Part shown: positions 16,852 through 26,937 of the stretch, one piece after another | How the letters are laid out: every line of letters starts with the position of its first letter | Numbering within the stretch: the first letter of the stretch is position 1 | Assembly: GCF_022829285.1 (NCBI RefSeq) | Contig: NZ_JAKSYI010000132.1 | Location: 124,001-188,000, forward strand | Direction: 5' to 3' | Source of the DNA: Methylobacterium sp. J-078 | Lineage (GTDB): Bacteria > Pseudomonadota > Alphaproteobacteria > Rhizobiales > Beijerinckiaceae | DNA length: 64,000 nt | The notes under the pieces: model-generated | Told to the model about the DNA's origin: nothing | The model's input: only the letters and a program-made list of their open reading frames with translations | Databases searched by the model: none | Program-made: the position numbers and the translations under genes

Positions 16852-17865
16852 ATGGATTGGCAGCGTCTGGCACCCGCGGGCACGCGCAAGCAGATGGCGG
16901 TGACGGCCCTGGCGGGCCTCCTGCTCGGCCTCGGCGGCGTCACGGCCGGCACCGGCCTCGTGCAGGCCTCCGAGCGTGGGGGCCTGTTCGACTTCTTCGA
17001 ATCGATCTTCCGCGGGCCCGCCCCGGAGCCCGTGGCGGCGCCGCTGCGGCGGCGCCCGGCCCTTTACGCATCCCTGCCCGATGCCCGCCGGGTGACGGCG
17101 GCGCGGGTGGTGCGCCAGACCCCGCGGGTGCGGGAGCAGGTCCGGCTCCTGCGGCCCCTCCGGCACGCCCGCGCCCGGGTGCCCGAGACGCCGGTGGCGG
17201 TGGCGGGCTTCGGCGATGCCGTCCTCGGAGCCCGCACCGTCTGCGTGCGCGCCTGCGACGGCTACCTCTTCCCCGTCGGCCGGCTCGCGGCGCGCACCGA
17301 CCTGCCGGTGCACGAGGCCGCCTGCGCGGCCGCCTGCCCGAACGCCCCGACCCGCCTCTTCACCCTGGGCGCGCAGGAGACCGAGATGGACCGGGCGGTC
17401 GGCCTCGACGGCCAGCCCTACCGCAGCCTCGCGGTGGCCAACCTCTACCGCACCAAGCGCGTGGCCCAGTGCGCGTGCCAGCCGGAGGGGCGCGCCGCGA
17501 TCCCGCTGCCCCTCGAGCAGGACCGTACCCTGCGGGCCGGCGACGTGGTCGCCACCGCCACCTCCGCCGGCATCGTGACACCGACCCGGGCCGGCGGCTT
17601 CACGATGGTGGATTTCCGCGAGGCCCGGGGCCTGTCGCGGCGGGCGCGGCGGACGATCGACGCCAAGGTCGACGTGATCCGCCGCGAGGCCGATGCCCGG
17701 GCCTTCCGCAACGCGATGCGCCGCGCCGACCGGGCCTCGCGCATCCGCCTGGCATCCGGCGCCGGCTTCCAGTCGGCGCCGCCGATCGAGGTCGAGCCGG
17801 CCTTCGCCCCGGCGCGCGCCCCGGCCGGTCCCCGGGTCGTGATGGCCTCGCCCTTCGTCTACTGA
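16852..17865 (+). CDS. DUF2865 family secreted/envelope protein
   Basis: A 337-residue protein with an N-terminal hydrophobic stretch (VTALAGLLLGLGGV) that looks like a signal anchor. The DUF2865 signature VCVRACDGYLFPVGR is followed by paired cysteines in HEAACAAACPNAPTRLF, and CAC near the middle. The C-terminus is Ala/Pro/Arg rich. The start at ATG 16852 is supported by a GA-rich ribosome site (GAGGGGGAG) ten bases upstream. Function is unknown; the conserved cysteines suggest a disulfide-bonded periplasmic domain. It is divergent from the diguanylate cyclase. Confidence 0.8.
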   Translation: MDWQRLAPAGTRKQMAVTALAGLLLGLGGVTAGTGLVQASERGGLFDFFESIFRGPAPEPVAAPLRRRPALYASLPDARRVTAARVVRQTPRVREQVRLLRPLRHARARVPETPVAVAGFGDAVLGARTVCVRACDGYLFPVGRLAARTDLPVHEAACAAACPNAPTRLFTLGAQETEMDRAVGLDGQPYRSLAVANLYRTKRVAQCACQPEGRAAIPLPLEQDRTLRAGDVVATATSAGIVTPTRAGGFTMVDFREARGLSRRARRTIDAKVDVIRREADARAFRNAMRRADRASRIRLASGAGFQSAPPIEVEPAFAPARAPAGPRVVMASPFVY

Positions 17866-17942
17866 GGCGCGTCCCGCGTTGTCGGGGGCGCGGCGATCCT
17901 CTAGGGCGACAGGCTGACCCGCCTTCGAGCCCGGAATCCGGC

Positions 17943-18878
17943 ATGCGCGAATCCCAGGACGAACCCGGCCCGCAGGACAAACCGGCCTTCGAGGCGGTCC
18001 TCCCCGCCAGCGGCGAGACCGTCCAGCTCTCACCCCTGGTCCGGCGCCGGGTCGCCCCCAACGGCGGCCCCTTCACGGCGAGCGGCACCTGCAGCTACAT
18101 CGTCGGCGCGCACGAGGTCGCGGTCATCGATCCGGGGCCGGAGGATGCGGGGCACGTGGCGGCCTTGGAGGCTGCCTGCGCTGGGCGCCGCCTCGTCGCC
18201 ATCCTGGTGACCCACACCCACCGGGACCATTCGCCCGGCGCGCGCCTGCTCCAGGCGCGGACCGGCGCCCCGATCCTCGGCTGCGGGCCGCACCGGGCGG
18301 CGCGGGCCCTGGCGGAGGGCGAGGTCGCGCATCTCGACGCCAGCGCGGACCGCACCTACCGGCCCGACCGGGAACTGGGCGACGGCGACACCGTGACGGG
18401 CGCGGGCTGGACCCTGGAGGCCGTCGCGACGCCGGGCCACACCATGAACCACCTCGCCTTCGCCCTGCCCGAGGAGGCGGTGCTGTTCTCGGGCGACCAC
18501 GTCATGGCCTGGTCGACGAGCATCGTCGCCCCGCCCGACGGCGCGATGAGCGCCTACATGGATTCCCTCGAGCGCCTGCGCACCCGCGCGGAGACGACCT
18601 ACTGGCCCGGCCATGGCGGCCCGGTGCGCGATCCGCGCCGCTTCGTGCGCGGGCTCGCCGCCCACCGCCGACAGCGCGAGGCCTCGATCCGCGCCCGAAT
18701 CGAGGCGGGCGACCGCGACATCCCGGCCATCGTGGGGGCCATCTACCAGGGGCTGGCACCCGGCCTGCGGGGGGCTGCCGCCCTGTCGGTCCTCGCCCAC
18801 CTGGAGGATCTCGTCGCGCGCGGCGTGGTCGTCAGCGACGGGCCGCCCCGGATCGAGGGGCGCTACGCGCCCGCCTGA
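17943..18878 (+). CDS. Metallo-beta-lactamase fold hydrolase (LACTB2-like)
   Basis: A 311-residue MBL-fold protein. The zinc motif HxHxDH is present as THTHRDHSPG, with later ligands in TPGHTMNH, FSGDHV and WPGHGGPV. The C-terminal 80 residues form a small helical/winged-helix extension (AIYQGLAPGLRGAAALSVLAHLEDLV), as in LACTB2-type proteins. It is a two-metal hydrolase acting on an unknown ester, thioester or phosphodiester. It starts 77 bp after the DUF2865 gene on the same strand and ends seven bases from the convergent DUF1499 gene. Confidence 0.88.
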   Translation: MRESQDEPGPQDKPAFEAVLPASGETVQLSPLVRRRVAPNGGPFTASGTCSYIVGAHEVAVIDPGPEDAGHVAALEAACAGRRLVAILVTHTHRDHSPGARLLQARTGAPILGCGPHRAARALAEGEVAHLDASADRTYRPDRELGDGDTVTGAGWTLEAVATPGHTMNHLAFALPEEAVLFSGDHVMAWSTSIVAPPDGAMSAYMDSLERLRTRAETTYWPGHGGPVRDPRRFVRGLAAHRRQREASIRARIEAGDRDIPAIVGAIYQGLAPGLRGAAALSVLAHLEDLVARGVVVSDGPPRIEGRYAPA

Positions 18879-18885
18879 TTCCGGT

Positions 18886-19665
18886 TCACTTCACCGCGAT
18901 GGCCAGGTTGGCGACCTCGTCGAGATAGGCCCGGATGCGGTCGGCGTTGTTGCCGAAGTCGCGGGTGCCGAGGCGGGAGGCCGAGCGGACATCGATGCGG
19001 GCCCCGTCCGCCCTGGGGTGGACGCGCACCGTGACGTCGTCGGCGAGGTTCAGGATGGGCCCGCGCGAGACCGCCTCGATGCGCCCGTTGCCGATGCGCC
19101 CGCCGGGGCGGATCGCCTCCACGATCTGCCAGCGCCGGTTCACCGCCGCCTTGCGGGCGAGTTCGAACGCCTCGTCGGCGTCGAGATCGAGGGTCAGGGG
19201 CGCGATCTGCGGATAGGCCGCGCGCTGGGCGGCGCGCGCGGCCGAACCGGGATCGGGCGGGTAGCGCCCCTCGCGGGCCGCGAAGGCCACCCGCGAGCGC
19301 GAGAAGGCGGGCGGGTTGTCGACGTCGGTGGTCACGTCCGCGATCGCCGGCAGTGCCAGGCCCCGCAGGGCCGCGAAGGCCGGATAGGCCAGGACGAGGC
19401 TGGCCAGGAACAGCCCCGCCAGGGCCGCGCCGAGGCCGCGCGCGCCCTCGCGCCAGACGCGCACGAAGGCCACGAGAGCGAGGAACACCGCCACCCCCGC
19501 CAGCACGAGGCCGGCGCCGAGGGTCGCCAGGGCGGGGCCCGCCTCGGCGCGCGGATCGCGCACCAGCACCAGGGCGAACAGGGTGACGAGCAGGGCCAGC
19601 ACCGCGAGGGTCCGCGAGACCGGGCCGGCGCGGGTGACGGGATCCTCGTAGGGCAGACGACGCAT
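18886..19665 (-). CDS. DUF1499 membrane protein
   Basis: A 259-residue protein with three hydrophobic helices in the first 110 residues and a C-terminal DUF1499 domain (DNPPAFSRSRV, PQIAPL, RRWQIVEAIRPGGRI, DVTVRVHP, DVRSASRLGTRDFGNNADRIRAYL). The family is common in alphaproteobacteria and has no assigned reaction. ATG 19665 is preferred over an in-frame GTG at 19698; neither has a strong ribosome site. It is divergent from the MarR regulator. Confidence 0.78.
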   Translation of the reverse strand: MRRLPYEDPVTRAGPVSRTLAVLALLVTLFALVLVRDPRAEAGPALATLGAGLVLAGVAVFLALVAFVRVWREGARGLGAALAGLFLASLVLAYPAFAALRGLALPAIADVTTDVDNPPAFSRSRVAFAAREGRYPPDPGSAARAAQRAAYPQIAPLTLDLDADEAFELARKAAVNRRWQIVEAIRPGGRIGNGRIEAVSRGPILNLADDVTVRVHPRADGARIDVRSASRLGTRDFGNNADRIRAYLDEVANLAIAVK

Positions 19666-19832
19666 GCTGGGGTGAGATTCGCTGTCCGGACGATCCACGG
19701 GGCCGAGCCTGGAAGGCCGGTCCCGGCAAGCTTTACCGGTCCGTGACGTCCCGCGCCACCCGCCCTGTCCCGCCCGTCGCCGTTCGCGCCGCTTTCGGCG
19801 GGCCGGGCCGGTCTGCTATAGCGGGCGCCGAC

Positions 19833-20315
19833 ATGCCCGCTCCCGCGCCCGCCCAGATCCCCGCCGAGGCCGCCGATCCGCTGCGGGTCTGGTTCCGCTT
19901 CATCCGCCTCAACCGCCGCGTCACCGCCGCGATGGCGGGGGAACTGCGCGGGCTCGGGCTCTCGATCCCGCAATTCGACGCGCTCTCCACCCTCACCGAG
20001 CGCGAGGGCATGACGCAGCAGGACCTCGCGGCCCGGCTCTACGTCACCAAGGGCAACGTCTCCGGGCTGATCGATCGCCTCGTCGAGGCCGGCCTTGTGG
20101 AGCGCCGGCCGATTCCGGGGGACCGGCGCTCGCACGCCCTCCACCTCACGCCGGCCGGCGCGGACCTCGCGACCCGCGGGATCGCGGCGCAGAAGGCCTA
20201 CGTGGCCCGCACCCTCGGACAATTGCCGGACGGGGACATCGCGGATTTCGAGCGCCTCGTCCTGAAGTGGCGCGATCTGGCGCGCGAGCAGCCCCTCGCG
20301 GAAGACGGCGTCTAG
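19833..20315 (+). CDS. MarR-family transcriptional regulator
   Basis: A 160-residue winged-helix regulator. It has the helix-turn-helix (MTQQDLAARLYVTKGNVSGLIDRL), the wing with the DRR signature (GLVERRPIPGDRRSHALHLTPAG) and flanking dimerisation helices. The start at ATG 19833 fits the domain. An upstream in-frame start at 19743 would add 30 low-complexity residues. A -10-like CTATAG lies about 16 bases before the ATG, compatible with a very short or absent leader. Targets may be itself or the divergent DUF1499 gene. It overlaps the convergent HAD gene by four bases. Confidence 0.87.
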   Translation: MPAPAPAQIPAEAADPLRVWFRFIRLNRRVTAAMAGELRGLGLSIPQFDALSTLTEREGMTQQDLAARLYVTKGNVSGLIDRLVEAGLVERRPIPGDRRSHALHLTPAGADLATRGIAAQKAYVARTLGQLPDGDIADFERLVLKWRDLAREQPLAEDGV

Positions 20316-21040
20316 AGCCCGAGCAGGGCCGGCAGGTCCGCCGCCGAGTCGAGGATGTGGTCGGCCAGGGGCGCCATCGCGTCGCGCGCCGCCGGCCCGA
20401 GGGGACCGCTGAGCACCGCGATCGAGACGGCACCCGCGGCCCGCGCGGCGGCGAGGTCGTAGGGCGAATCCCCCACCATGGCGATCCGGCCGGCGGGCAG
20501 CCCGAGATGCGCCGCGAAGGCCGTGACCATGCCGGGCTCCGGCTTGGCGCCGTGCCCGGAATCGTAGCCAGCGACGAAGCTACACTGTCCCATCAGGCCG
20601 AGGGCCGCGCATTGGGCCCGGGCCGAGGCCTCGGCGTCGTTGGTGGCGATGCCGAGGGCGTAGCCCCCGGCGACGAGGCGGGTGGCGAGCTCGGCCGGGC
20701 CCCCGATCGGCGTCAGTGCGGCGAGGCCCGCCGCCCGGAACAGCGCGTCCATCTCCGCGTAGAGGGCCGGGCCGGCGGGGCGGCCCAGCACCTCGGCCCA
20801 GAGCGGGCCGTAGCCGGCCGAGGACCCAGCGATGAGGGGCGAGGTCGGCGCGAAAAGCCGCCCGGCCTCGTCGTAGTGGCTGACCCGCATCAGGGCCTCC
20901 AGGCGGCCCCGGTCGCCGCCCGAGAGGTCGGACATCACCGAATACGCCGCCGGCCCCCAGGTGCGATCGAAGTCGACGAGGGTGCCGTCCTTGTCGAACA
21001 GGATGCCGCGGATCGTCTCACCCAGGGGCTCAGGCGGCAT
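20312..21040 (-). CDS. HAD-superfamily phosphatase (phosphoglycolate phosphatase-like)
   Basis: A 242-residue HAD hydrolase. Motif I is FDKDGTLVDF with nucleophile and acid/base aspartates, motif II is ATND, the motif III lysine is in GAKPEPGM, and motif IV is MVGDSPYDL. A helical cap sits after motif I, as in Gph/PGMB-type enzymes. The substrate is a small phosphomonoester that cannot be specified. Its start overlaps the stop of the upstream YkgJ-like gene by 11 bp, so the two are co-translated. Its stop overlaps the convergent MarR gene. Confidence 0.88.
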   Translation of the reverse strand: MPPEPLGETIRGILFDKDGTLVDFDRTWGPAAYSVMSDLSGGDRGRLEALMRVSHYDEAGRLFAPTSPLIAGSSAGYGPLWAEVLGRPAGPALYAEMDALFRAAGLAALTPIGGPAELATRLVAGGYALGIATNDAEASARAQCAALGLMGQCSFVAGYDSGHGAKPEPGMVTAFAAHLGLPAGRIAMVGDSPYDLAAARAAGAVSIAVLSGPLGPAARDAMAPLADHILDSAADLPALLGL

Positions 21041-21569
21041 CCCGCACCTTCTCGACCTCGATGACGACGCCCTGCGGCGTCATGCGCTCGCGCGCGACCA
21101 TGCGGTCGCCGGGCTCGAATACCCCGAGGGCCACGTCGCGGTCCGGCAGAACCACGGTGGTCGCCTTGTTGAGGTGGACGAGGACGTGGCGTCCCTGCGC
21201 CAGGGACGAGACCGCCCAGCGCTTCAGCTGGCCGTAATAGGGCTCGCGCCGCCAGGCATTGGGCTGGCCCGGATCGACCTGCACGTTCATGTGGCGCGAG
21301 ACCGGGTCGAGGCTCAGCACCATCTTGGCGCGCTCGGGCTTCCAGTCCGGCCCGAGCCAGGCCTCCGTCATCCAGAGGCAGTGGAAGGCGCGGCAATGGT
21401 CGGGCCGGGTCGCGTGGATGGCGCAGCCCCGGCCCTGCCTGGTGTGCCGGCACCATTGTCCGGCGACGGAATCCACCGCCGGCACGTCGTAGACCTTGCA
21501 GCAGAGCGTGCAGGTTCCGCAGGCGCGGCCCGGGGCCGGGTGGGCCACGATGGTGGCGAGGTCGAGCAT
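21030..21569 (-). CDS. YkgJ-like (UPF0153) cysteine-cluster protein
   Basis: A 179-residue protein with the metal-chelating cluster CGTCTLCCKVYDVP near the N-terminus, then WCRHTRQGRGCAIHATRPDHCRAFHCLW, typical of the YkgJ family of putative zinc/iron-chelating proteins. ATG 21569 (MLDLATIVAHP) places the cluster close to the N-terminus, as in the family. An upstream in-frame start at 21683 would overlap the divergent aminotransferase. It is the first gene of a two-gene unit with the HAD phosphatase. No reaction is known. Confidence 0.82.
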   Translation of the reverse strand: MLDLATIVAHPAPGRACGTCTLCCKVYDVPAVDSVAGQWCRHTRQGRGCAIHATRPDHCRAFHCLWMTEAWLGPDWKPERAKMVLSLDPVSRHMNVQVDPGQPNAWRREPYYGQLKRWAVSSLAQGRHVLVHLNKATTVVLPDRDVALGVFEPGDRMVARERMTPQGVVIEVEKVRDAA

Positions 21570-21665
21570 GGTTTCGGGTCCGATGGCCTTCAAGTCGGGT
21601 TGCGACGTCGCGCGGAGGAAACGCGGGTTTCTACGGGGGGCGCCCCTCGCTACAGTCGGGCACCC

Positions 21666-23093
21666 ATGTCGGCCATCGGTCAACCGTCAGGCAAAAATAT
21701 GCTCTCGAACCTCGCCGCCCGCGACGTCGAAACCCTGATCCATCCCTACACCAACCTGGAGACCTTCCGCGAGACCGGACCACTGGTGATCGAGCGCGGC
21801 CACGGGGTCTGGGTCTACGACAGCGACGGCCGGCCCTATCTCGAGGGCATGGCGGGCCTGTGGTGCACGGCGCTCGGCTATTCCAACGAGGAACTGGTGG
21901 AGGCGGCCAGCGAGCAGATGGCGCGCCTGCCCTTCACGCACCTGTTCTCGGGGCGCAGCCACGACCCGGCGATCGAGCTCGCCGAGACCCTGAAGGAGCT
22001 GATGCCGGTTCCGACCTCGAAGATCTTCTTCACCTCCTCGGGCTCGGAGGCCAACGACACCCAGGTCAAGCTGACCTGGTACATGAACAACGCGCTCGGC
22101 CGGCCGCGCAAGAAGAAGATCCTCTCGCACATCAAGGGCTATCACGGCGTCACCGTGGCCACGGCCTCGATGACGGGCCTGCCCGCCAACCACGCCGACT
22201 GGGACCTGCCCCTGCCGGGCTTCCTGCATGTCGGCTGCCCGCACCATTACCGCTTCGCTGAAGCCGGCGAGAGCGAGGACGCCTTCACCACCCGGCTCGC
22301 CGCCGAGCTGGAGGCGCTGATCCTGCGCGAAGGCCCCGACACCGTCGCGGCCTTCGTGGCCGAGCCCGTGCTGGGTGCGGGCGGCGCCATCCTGCCGCCG
22401 GCGGGCTATTACGCCAAGATCCAGGCCGTGCTCGACCGGCACGACGTGCGCTTCATCGCCGACGAAGTGATCTGCGGCTTCGGGCGGCTGGGCACCTGGT
22501 TCGGCTCCGAGGCGATGGGCATGGCGCCCGACAGCCTGTCCTTCGCCAAGGCGCTGACCTCCGGCTACCTGCCGCTGGGCGGCGTCTCGGTGGACGAGCC
22601 GCTCTATCGCCTCATGGTGCAGCAGAGCGCCAAGCTCGGCACCTTCGGCCACGGCACCACCTATTCGGGGCATCCCGTGGCCTGCGCCGTCGCCCTCAAG
22701 ACCATCGCGATCTACAAGCGCGACCGTATCGTCGAGGGTGTCGCCGAGAAGGCGCCGCAGTTCCAGGCGCGCCTTTCCGCGCTCGCCGACCACCCCCTCG
22801 TGGGGGAGGCGCGCGGGATTGGGCTCATCGGCGGCATCGAACTCGTGGCGGACAAGGCCTCCCGGCGCCAGTACGAGCCGAAGGCCGGCGTCGCGGCCCG
22901 GGTCGTCGCCTTCGCGCAGGCCGAGGGGCTGATCGTGCGCTTCCTCGCCGGCGACCGCGTCGCGATCTGCCCGCCCCTCGTCATCGCGCCGTCCGAGATC
23001 GACACCCTGTTCGACCGGCTCGCCCGCGCCCTCGATCGGACCCAGGCCTGGATCGCCGAGCAGGGCCTGCAGGCCGCGCCCGCCCAACGTTGA
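21666..23093 (+). CDS. Class III (omega) aminotransferase
   Basis: A 475-residue PLP aminotransferase of class III. It has TSSGSEANDTQVK (phosphate binding), GYHGVTVATASMTG, FIADEVICGFGRLGTWFG (cofactor aspartate) and the Schiff-base lysine K295 in SFAKALTSGYLPLGG, followed by GHGTTYSGHPVA. It transfers an amino group between a distal amine (for example putrescine, beta-alanine or gamma-aminobutyrate) or an amino acid and an oxo-acid, usually pyruvate. The substrate is not resolved. The start is ATG 21666, or ATG 21699 eleven residues later. A strong hairpin follows at 23106. Confidence 0.9.
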   Translation: MSAIGQPSGKNMLSNLAARDVETLIHPYTNLETFRETGPLVIERGHGVWVYDSDGRPYLEGMAGLWCTALGYSNEELVEAASEQMARLPFTHLFSGRSHDPAIELAETLKELMPVPTSKIFFTSSGSEANDTQVKLTWYMNNALGRPRKKKILSHIKGYHGVTVATASMTGLPANHADWDLPLPGFLHVGCPHHYRFAEAGESEDAFTTRLAAELEALILREGPDTVAAFVAEPVLGAGGAILPPAGYYAKIQAVLDRHDVRFIADEVICGFGRLGTWFGSEAMGMAPDSLSFAKALTSGYLPLGGVSVDEPLYRLMVQQSAKLGTFGHGTTYSGHPVACAVALKTIAIYKRDRIVEGVAEKAPQFQARLSALADHPLVGEARGIGLIGGIELVADKASRRQYEPKAGVAARVVAFAQAEGLIVRFLAGDRVAICPPLVIAPSEIDTLFDRLARALDRTQAWIAEQGLQAAPAQR

Positions 23094-23105
23094 GCGACGT
23101 CGCCC

Positions 23106-23132
23106 GCAGCGCGAAGATGAGCTTCGCGCTGC
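23106..23132 (+). terminator. Hairpin after the aminotransferase gene
   Basis: GCAGCGCGAAG pairs perfectly with CTTCGCGCTGC (11-bp stem, 5-nt loop) 13 bases after the stop codon. Only a short T run follows, so it is a moderate terminator. Confidence 0.55.
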
Positions 23133-23757
23133 ATCATGTTTCGTGCAGTGCAACGCCCAAGCGTCTTACGTACTTCACAGTTCCGACAAGTTCTTGTCCG
23201 TGCATCTCAATCGACGGATCGGGAGAATTTTAAGCTTTCGTTCATGTTGGCGCCGGCTTTATGGTCGACGTGCCGCAGGAGGAGCGTCCGGGTGGAACCG
23301 ATCGGTGCCCGTGAGACGTGCATGATCATGAATTGGGCAAGAAGACCCGCCGTGACGTGGCGAGCGCAACAGGACAATCGTGTCATGTACCCCCGTGAAC
23401 ACTCATCGCGTCGCGATCAACGGTCGAAGCCGTCCACGATCATTTCCGGGCAACCCGACGCGGTGCTTCGGCCCGTCGCCCTGCCGGCCCTCGCGGCTGC
23501 CGTGCGGGTCGTCACCGCCTCCCGGAAATCGGCCCGGACCTCGCTCCTGAGCGGCACGCGCGACGCGCGCTTCGAGCACGAGGACACGCCCCTCACCTGA
23601 GCCGACGGCGACCGGGGCGGGATTTCGGCGATCCCGGTATCCCTTCCTCAACGCCTCGGGCCTATCGATGGCCTCGGCACGGGGCGCCCTCCTCGATTTC
23701 GTCACCATTGACGGGAAGGAAGGCGCCGCGCGCGACGCGCGATCGAGGACCCAGACC
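23133..23757. other. Gap of mixed composition; one possible small ORF
   Basis: Mostly without recognisable genes. The first 250 bp are less GC-rich than the neighbours. A possible 71-residue product is listed separately at 23385. I see no repeat or RNA gene. Confidence 0.3.
23385..23600 (+). CDS. Hypothetical small protein (71 aa), doubtful
   Basis: ATG 23385 is preceded by AGGA ten bases upstream. The product is Ser/Arg/Ala rich (SRRDQRSKPSTIISG, LPALAAAVRVVTASRKSA) with no family signature. The start choice and reality are uncertain; chance open frames are common at this GC content. Confidence 0.25.
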   Translation: MYPREHSSRRDQRSKPSTIISGQPDAVLRPVALPALAAAVRVVTASRKSARTSLLSGTRDARFEHEDTPLT

Positions 23758-24708
23758 ATGCTCATCCTGCCGAGCCGCCGGCAGTTCCTGACGGGGCTCG
23801 GGGCGACGGCCGCCGTCATCGGGGGCACGGGCGCCTACGCCTTCGGGATCGAGCCGCTCTACCGCCTCGTGGTGACGCGCTACGCGCCCGTCCTGCCGCA
23901 CTGGACCCCGGGCCTGTCCCTGCGCGTGGCCGTGCTGGCCGATTTCCACGTGGGCGAGCCGTACATGCCCCTGGACCGGATCGCCGAGATCGTCGACGCC
24001 ACCAACGCCCTGAAGCCGGACCTCATCCTGATGCTGGGCGACTACCCGGCCGGTCCGAGCGTGACCCATCGCAAGGTGCCGCTGACGGCATTTGCCCGGG
24101 TGGTGGCATCCCTCAAGGCGCCGCTGGGTGTGTACTCCATCTTGGGCAACCACGACTGGTGGGACGACCACGAGGCCCAGATGCGTCTGGCCGGTCCCGT
24201 CGCGGCGCGCCGCGCCCTGGAGGATGTGGGCATCCCGGTGATGGAGAACGACGCCCTGCGCCTCGTGAAGGACGGCAAGCCGTTCTGGATCGCCGGGGTG
24301 GGCGACCAGATCCCCTTCCTGATCCAGGGCATCGACATCGGCCGCGACGACCTTCCGGACACCCTCGCCAAGGTGACGGACGCGGCGCCCGTGCTCCTGA
24401 TGATCCACGAGCCCGACCTGTTCCTTGATGTGCCGGAGCGGGTCTCGCTGACGCTGGCCGGACACACCCATGGGGGCCAGGTCCGCCTGTTCGGCTACTC
24501 GCCGGTGATCCCGTCCGTGCGGGGCAACGACTTCGCCTACGGCCACGTGGTGCGCAAGGGCCAGCACATGATCGTCTCCGGCGGCTTCGGCGTGAGCCGC
24601 ATCCCGGTGCGGCTCGGCGTGCCGCCCGAGATCGTCCTGCTCGAACTCGGGGGCGACGCGGAGACCGCTGGCAAGACCGTGGAGCGGGCCAAGATCCTGC
24701 GCGCCTGA
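23758..24708 (+). CDS. Tat-exported metallophosphoesterase (YkuE-like)
   Basis: A 316-residue calcineurin-type phosphoesterase. The N-terminus SRRQFLTGLGATAAVIGG is a twin-arginine-type signal. Metal-site motifs are present in order: DFHVG, GDYPAG, GNHDWW, an isolated H in MIHEPD, and GHTHGGQ. It acts at or outside the inner membrane on a phosphodiester or lipid-linked phosphate, as proposed for YkuE. The ATG at 23758 with GAGG upstream is preferred over an in-frame ATG at 23668 that would bury the signal. Confidence 0.87.
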   Translation: MLILPSRRQFLTGLGATAAVIGGTGAYAFGIEPLYRLVVTRYAPVLPHWTPGLSLRVAVLADFHVGEPYMPLDRIAEIVDATNALKPDLILMLGDYPAGPSVTHRKVPLTAFARVVASLKAPLGVYSILGNHDWWDDHEAQMRLAGPVAARRALEDVGIPVMENDALRLVKDGKPFWIAGVGDQIPFLIQGIDIGRDDLPDTLAKVTDAAPVLLMIHEPDLFLDVPERVSLTLAGHTHGGQVRLFGYSPVIPSVRGNDFAYGHVVRKGQHMIVSGGFGVSRIPVRLGVPPEIVLLELGGDAETAGKTVERAKILRA

Positions 24709-24800
24709 GATCGTTTCCCACCCGAGATTCTTCGCGCTTCGCAACGTCCAGCCAGCGGGCCGGCCGGCGGGGGGCCGCCGCGACGCCCCCGCCCGAGCCC

Positions 24801-24929
24801 CTACTTCTTGCCGGCCTTCGGAGCCGCCACCACCGTGCCCTTGGTGGAGGGGGCCGAGGCGTTGGTCTTCGGCACGGTCTTCTTGGGCTTCTTGGCCTCG
24901 CGGGTGCCGCGCTTCTGTTCGCTCGCCAT
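24801..24929 (-). CDS. Lys/Ala/Thr-rich miniprotein (42 aa)
   Basis: ATG 24929 follows a strong ribosome site (GGGAGGAG, seven bases upstream). The product begins MASEQKRGTREAKKPKK and ends APKAGKK; about a quarter of its residues are lysine. It is disordered and could bind nucleic acid or the cell surface. Its function is not known to me. The strong SD and biased composition make it more credible than a chance frame. Confidence 0.6.
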   Translation of the reverse strand: MASEQKRGTREAKKPKKTVPKTNASAPSTKGTVVAAPKAGKK

Positions 24930-25303
24930 GGTCTGTCTCCTCCCGTGATCGGGAGACGGATCATGCCACGGTTCGGCGGAAGCGCAGCATGCAATCGGCG
25001 CGGGCGGACGCTTCCCCGGGGCGTCCGGAGCCGGCCTTGCGAAAGCCCGGCGGCTCACCATTCGGGGTTCGCGCACGGGGCCTGAGGTTATTGGCTTCCT
25101 GTTCCGCCTGCCCGTCGACCCGGCCGCCCTCCCCCGAACGGTGGAGGTCCGGTGCAGCGGCTCGTCGGGTGCGTTCGTCCTCGGCGGCCGGCCGGACTGG
25201 CGGATGTCCTCGATCGGCCTGAAGCGGCGCCGCGACCTGCCCTCCATCGCGCCTCCGATCCTCGAACCGGCCTGAGGGGCGGCGCGCGCCGCCCGCCGGA
25301 TCG
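24930..25303. other. Gap between the miniprotein and pccB
   Basis: No gene is supported. An 18-bp perfect palindrome, GGGCGGCGC/GCGCCGCCC (25277-25294), lies just past the pccB stop and may act as a terminator hairpin for pccB, although no T run follows. Confidence 0.35.
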
Positions 25304-26836
<1,533 letters not shown>

Positions 26837-26937
26837 GCGTAGGGCCCTGATTGGAGAGATGACGGCGCGCCCGCACGAACCTTGGCGGTGGCGATTTGAA
26901 ACGGCCTTAGCACGCGGCGCATTCGGCGAAAATCGAT

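Noticed and set aside
20312..20315. Four-base overlap of convergent stop codons (MarR and HAD genes) as a regulatory device.
   Set aside because: Overlapping TAG/CTA stops arise easily in compact genomes; there is no further sign of antisense control.
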